A stretch of DNA of 64,000 nucleotides from Ruegeria sp. ANG-R (GTDB taxonomy: Bacteria > Pseudomonadota > Alphaproteobacteria > Rhodobacterales > Rhodobacteraceae), in the NCBI RefSeq assembly GCF_000813985.1, contig NZ_JWLJ01000014.1, positions 18,222 through 82,221 on the forward strand. The letters run 5' to 3'. Position numbers and translations under genes: made by a program. Position 1 is the first letter of the stretch. The number at the start of each line of letters is the position of its first letter. The notes beneath the pieces are model-generated. The model saw only the letters and a list, made by a program, of their open reading frames with translations, did no database searches and was not told where the DNA came from. Below, piece after piece: positions 60,436 through 64,000 of the stretch.

Positions 60436-63400
60436 TCAGGCAGAGGCGCCGGTTGGGTCAGTAATAAGGATGTTGTCAGTGCTCAGACCGCTCAGATCGG
60501 ACAGCCCGTCAAACTGGGCTACGGTCTCTACCGAAGCCGTGTTGGGACTTGAGTAATCAACCTTGACCAGGACACTGTCGGTACCATCCGTTGCAAGAAG
60601 AAATATCTCGTCACCGGCCTGCGCGCCGTTCAGGTTCTCGGCTGCATTGGCAATCGTATCCGCGTCAAGGTCGGTCAGAGCGGTCTCCAACCCGACAAAT
60701 CCGGTATTGGCATCAATCGCGTCGCCCACGACCAGTTTTTCCACACCGGTACCATCACCGCGTAACGAAGTTGTATCCAGTCCCTGGAACATCAACGCAT
60801 CTGAAACGCTGGCCGCAGGGCCCAGAGTGAAACCGCTGACATTGTCGACGCCATTTGCGGCAGGATCAGCCTCGAACACAACAACATCCCGACCGGCTCC
60901 TGATAAGTCGATTGTGTCGTCGCCGTCACCGCCGCGGATTACGTCGTCGACGTTTGATCCCGTCAGGATGTCAGCGCCGCTCGTGCCTAGATGGAGTTGC
61001 GAGGGCCCTCCGTCGGGTGTCGCCAGGGTCAGCACGATTGGCTGGCTCGCATCCTGAACAGTCATCGTAAATGTCAGGACAGGCTGAGATATATCCCCGT
61101 AGCTGGTCGCCGCACCTGCGAAACTGATCGCGGAACCACCATTCGGATTGGCCAGAAAGAGATTGAAATCGGAGTTCTCAGTCTCAGATCCGCTATCATA
61201 GGTAGCCACTGACGGGTCGAACCCCAGCTCGGCGGTAAATGCCAGTCCGCTCGAGATATCACGGTCCGGGTCCGTGTAAATCTCGAATGTCGCAGTCGTT
61301 CCGCTGCGCGCGACTTCTGTGATGATGTAGGCCGCCGGTATATGGGCGACAGTCTGCTCGGACACGGGAACCGGATCTGGGCCGCCGGAGACTGTGGCCT
61401 GAGCCACGAAATCGAGGGTATCGCCGGCTTCGACAGCGGCAAAGCTGGATGCTGGCACGGCCAGGTTCCAACTGCCATCCGCTGCCACTGTCGCGCTACC
61501 AAGCGAGACCGTGTTAAGCGTTACATCCACCGCCTGACCAATCGCCAATCCCGCAGAACTGCCTGATATCGTCACCCCAGTGCTTTGTGCATCGTTGAGC
61601 GACACGGTATCATTACTTCCGAGCGTGTCGATGTTCAGGATGGGCCGGAAATCTGTTGCCAATGTGGTCGTGGCATCGGGCGCGGGATTGCCCGCTGTAT
61701 CCTGTACCGAAGCTGTCACAGCGAAATTGCTTCCATCTGCCAACCCTGCCAAATCAGCTGAAGGAATGTTCGTGCTCCAGGTGCCGCCCGAAACGACTGC
61801 AGAATATGTCTGACCATTCAGGCTGACAGTGACGGTCTGGCCGTTCTCGGCGGTCGTTGTGCCCGATACGCTGAGATCGGTGCCCCGCTCCAGGATATCC
61901 AATACCGAACCGACCGACAGCGGGTCTAACGTAACCGTAGGTGCGCTGAGATCTGTGCTGAAACTGGTTGTCGTGCTGTTGTCGTTGCCAGCCGCATCCG
62001 CAATCGCGGCGTTCACATTATAGGTTTCCCCGTCCTGAAGTCCGTCTAGGCTGGCAGCTGCAGCTGTATACGTCCAGATGCCGCTGCTGACGGTCGCTGT
62101 TCCGCTGACAAGGACCGCTCCTCCGGATTGGACAATCTGGACTGAGACCTGCGTCCCATCAGCCGCATCAGACGTCCCCGATACCGTCAAATCCGTCGCT
62201 TGTTCGGCTAGGTTCACCACGGCTCCGTCTGATAGCGATGAAATCGTCAGAGAGGGGGCAGTGAAGTCGGTGGCGAAACTGCCAGACGCCTGTATCGCCG
62301 GGTTGCCCGCCACATCAGAGACATCCGCAGTCGCAGTGATGGTTGATCCATCGGGCAACGCGGCCAGATCTGCCGATGAGACGTTGACTGTCCACGTCCC
62401 ACCTGAGACCACATCGGTGTAGGATTGGCCATTCAGGGATACGGTGACGGTTTGACCGTCTTCGGCTGTCGTGGAACCGGCTACGGTCAGGTCGGTGTCC
62501 CGCTCAGCCGCATTCAAAACTGCGCCATCGGAAAAACTGTCAATACTCAGGGTTGGGGCAGAGACATCTTTAGAGAGGCCCGTACTGGCTTGCGGGGCAA
62601 CAAGACCATCAGCGTCGGTTACATCTGCGGTAACGTTGAAGTCACCCCCGTCGGCAAGTGCTGCGAGATCAGCGCTTGGAATGGTCACACTCCAGTTGCC
62701 ACCTGATACCGGGCCGGTATAGGTCTGCCCATCAAGGGTCACCGTGACTTGCTGCCCATCTGTCACGTTGCCCGTTGTGCCACTTACCGTCAGGTTCGAT
62801 CCGGCTTCGACGGCGTTCAGAATTGGCCCTACAGATAAAGGTGTAATCGCGATCGAGGGACCGGTCAGATCGACCGGAACCGTTACAGAGACCGGTGTCG
62901 CCGGGTTGCCCGCGGCATCGCCGACAGAAACAGAAACAGATGCGGGTACGCCGGTTGTCAAACCGCCCAGATCGGCGTTTGGGATGGTCACGGACCAATT
63001 GCCGCCCGATGCGACGCCCATATAATCCCGACCTTCGAAGGACACAGTGACCATCTGACCGTCCTCGGCCGTAGTCGTGCCATTCAGGATGAGGTCTCCG
63101 ACTACGTCTGCCAGATCGATGGACCCGCCGCCCACAGGGTTCAGCGTGAGATTGGGTGCCGTCAGATCGGTATCAAAGCTGCCATTGGCTTGCGTGGCAG
63201 GATTGCCTGCACGATCCGCCACATCAGCCGTCACCGCTATACTGGTACCATCCAGCAGCACGGCGAGGTCTTCTGCTGGGACGGTAACGCTCCAACTGCC
63301 GCCTGAGACTGTGCCACTGTAGGTCTGTCCATCGATCGTTAGCGTGACGGTTTGACCATTCTCCGCATCCGTGGTGCCAGTGATTTCGAGATCCACATCC

Positions 63401-64000
63401 TGTTCGGCGTCATTCATGACGCCCCCGGCCGAGAAGGCAGTGATTGCCAAAGTTGGCGGCACGGTATCTACGTCGAATTGGACGGTTTCGACCGATAATT
63501 CCATCCCGGTGCCATCCAGATGGCGAACCGAAATATCCGAGACGCCCTGAGGCAGCCCCGCCGCCTCAGCCTGAGTCAGCGAAATACTCCAGCTTCCGTC
63601 ACCAGCGGGAGTGATGGTCTTGGTTACCGATCCGATGGTAACCTCTACCGTACTTGTCCCCTCCGGTGTCGCTGTCTGGCTGCTGACGTTGTTGAGTGCA
63701 TTTGATTGCAACTCGGCCAGATTCAGACTGGGCGGTCGGGGCGGCGACGGTGCAACGGTGGGTGCGTCGTCATGATCATCATCGTCGCCACCTCCTCCTC
63801 CGCCGCCACCGCCAGCGGCCGCTGCGCCGGCAACGCCAAGCCCACCCAATGCAAGCCCCGCCCCGCTTACACCACCTGCGGCCGCGGTGGCACCTGCCGC
63901 TTCCGCTGCCAGGCCGAACTGAGCAATCCCCCCTACCGCTCCATCCGCAACCACGACCGTGCCGTTTTCCAAGACCTGCACGTCCCCGGCGCCGCGAATG
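60436..64000 (-). CDS. BapA-like large adhesin with Ig-like repeats and RTX C-terminus, type I secreted (5' end outside window)
   Basis: At least 1188 residues; the frame is open to the window edge, so the N-terminus is missing. Visible, with residues counted from the GTG at 63981: VLENGTVVVADGAVGG prefix-like segment, an Ala/Gly-rich hydrophobic part (about 15-56), a Gly-9/Asp-rich linker (57-72), and eight Ig-like repeats of about 95-100 residues (about 85-850; typical core TAEDGQTVTVSLNGQ, SGGTWSVTIPSADLAAL, ADVADAAGNPA). A cohesin-like domain (about 870-975) and RTX nonapeptides (GTSGADILTGSNVDDVIRGG, then DGDDTIDL) follow. The C-terminus NILITDPTGASA is a plausible uncleaved type I signal. 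Promotes surface attachment or biofilm. Confidence 0.85.
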   Translation of the reverse strand, partial: IRGAGDVQVLENGTVVVADGAVGGIAQFGLAAEAAGATAAAGGVSGAGLALGGLGVAGAAAAGGGGGGGGGDDDDHDDAPTVAPSPPRPPSLNLAELQSNALNNVSSQTATPEGTSTVEVTIGSVTKTITPAGDGSWSISLTQAEAAGLPQGVSDISVRHLDGTGMELSVETVQFDVDTVPPTLAITAFSAGGVMNDAEQDVDLEITGTTDAENGQTVTLTIDGQTYSGTVSGGSWSVTVPAEDLAVLLDGTSIAVTADVADRAGNPATQANGSFDTDLTAPNLTLNPVGGGSIDLADVVGDLILNGTTTAEDGQMVTVSFEGRDYMGVASGGNWSVTIPNADLGGLTTGVPASVSVSVGDAAGNPATPVSVTVPVDLTGPSIAITPLSVGPILNAVEAGSNLTVSGTTGNVTDGQQVTVTLDGQTYTGPVSGGNWSVTIPSADLAALADGGDFNVTADVTDADGLVAPQASTGLSKDVSAPTLSIDSFSDGAVLNAAERDTDLTVAGSTTAEDGQTVTVSLNGQSYTDVVSGGTWTVNVSSADLAALPDGSTITATADVSDVAGNPAIQASGSFATDFTAPSLTISSLSDGAVVNLAEQATDLTVSGTSDAADGTQVSVQIVQSGGAVLVSGTATVSSGIWTYTAAAASLDGLQDGETYNVNAAIADAAGNDNSTTTSFSTDLSAPTVTLDPLSVGSVLDILERGTDLSVSGTTTAENGQTVTVSLNGQTYSAVVSGGTWSTNIPSADLAGLADGSNFAVTASVQDTAGNPAPDATTTLATDFRPILNIDTLGSNDTVSLNDAQSTGVTISGSSAGLAIGQAVDVTLNTVSLGSATVAADGSWNLAVPASSFAAVEAGDTLDFVAQATVSGGPDPVPVSEQTVAHIPAAYIITEVARSGTTATFEIYTDPDRDISSGLAFTAELGFDPSVATYDSGSETENSDFNLFLANPNGGSAISFAGAATSYGDISQPVLTFTMTVQDASQPIVLTLATPDGGPSQLHLGTSGADILTGSNVDDVIRGGDGDDTIDLSGAGRDVVVFEADPAANGVDNVSGFTLGPAASVSDALMFQGLDTTSLRGDGTGVEKLVVGDAIDANTGFVGLETALTDLDADTIANAAENLNGAQAGDEIFLLATDGTDSVLVKVDYSSPNTASVETVAQFDGLSDLSGLSTDNILITDPTGASA
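60980..63730 (-). repeat. Tandem Ig-like repeat array in the adhesin gene
   Basis: About eight imperfect units of roughly 290-300 bp, recognisable by recurring codons for LNGQTY or LDGQTY, SGG-W and ADLA. Six central units are close to each other; the first and last are more diverged. A cohesin-like segment closes the array on the 3' side. Divergence between units shows that recent amplification was limited. Confidence 0.65.
63766..63813 (-). repeat. Low-complexity Gly-run/Asp-run linker in the adhesin
   Basis: Nine glycine codons followed by DDDDHDD, encoded by GGN and GAY repeats. It separates the Ala/Gly-rich prefix from the Ig-like repeats and could flex or bind calcium. The codon runs make it prone to length variation. 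Confidence 0.6.

Noticed and set aside
60980..63730. CRISPR-like or DNA-level tandem repeat
   Set aside because: Periodicity is about 290-300 bp and in frame with Ig-like protein repeats; no short identical repeats with spacers.

Overview
The window is a GC-rich stretch from an alphaproteobacterium, most likely a marine Rhodobacteraceae (Roseobacter-group) chromosome or large replicon. Pointers are the HpsN/CuyA organosulfonate genes, roseobacter-style TRAP-free sugar and taurine-type ABC operons, a DUF2793 protein of gene-transfer-agent style, dense operons with 4-nt ATGA overlaps, and few mobile elements. No rRNA, tRNA or CRISPR array was seen.

Layout. 1-175: tail of a GntR/FCD regulator. 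356-7907: organosulfonate island. On the minus strand: a sulfopropanediol dehydrogenase (hpsN-like), an Asp/Glu-racemase-family protein, L-cysteate sulfo-lyase (cuyA) and a LysR regulator. Divergent from them on the plus strand: a taurine-type ABC importer (binding protein, ATPase, permease with a large extra domain). A perfect inverted repeat lies between the two halves. 8089-24305: a galactoside utilisation cluster. It holds fructokinase, a GH1-like/glucokinase fusion, GH42 beta-galactosidase, the full oxidative (DeLey-Doudoroff) galactose route (SDR dehydrogenase, SMP-30 lactonase, IlvD/Edd dehydratase, KDGal kinase, KDPGal aldolase), GH4 alpha-galactosidase and a sugar ABC importer. The IclR regulator and the MalK-type ATPase are divergent.

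24355-27432: YceI protein, ECF sigma factor with a membrane anti-sigma-like partner, and a DUF1612-like winged-helix protein. 27525-33347: nucleotide-sugar genes (gmd, fcl, manC/cpsB, galU) making GDP-mannose, GDP-fucose and UDP-glucose, interrupted by a DUF2793 phage/GTA-like spike gene. 33600-38964: oligopeptide ABC importer with a fused double ATPase. 39357-40592: lytic transglycosylase. 40768-41240: decayed IS903-type insertion sequence and remnants of a membrane gene. 41249-43740: EmrAB-type efflux pair. 43737-44542: two tandem CrcB fluoride-channel subunits. 44981-48897: MlaEFD-like lipid transport operon with an auxiliary lipoprotein.

49309-55288: aspartate:alanine antiporter (aspT) with aspartate 4-decarboxylase (aspD), followed by a hybrid histidine kinase and OmpR-type regulator. 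55369-64000: a type I secretion operon on the minus strand. It encodes a BapA-like Ig-repeat/RTX adhesin (5' end beyond the window), a SapC-family protein, a half-length TolC-like protein, a LapB-type ABC exporter and an HlyD adaptor.

Most unusual points: the glucokinase fused to a GH1 domain without catalytic motifs, a candidate cysteate racemase beside cuyA, the permease with a periplasmic insertion, the half-size TolC and SapC in the adhesin export operon, and an SDR whose catalytic lysine is replaced by asparagine.
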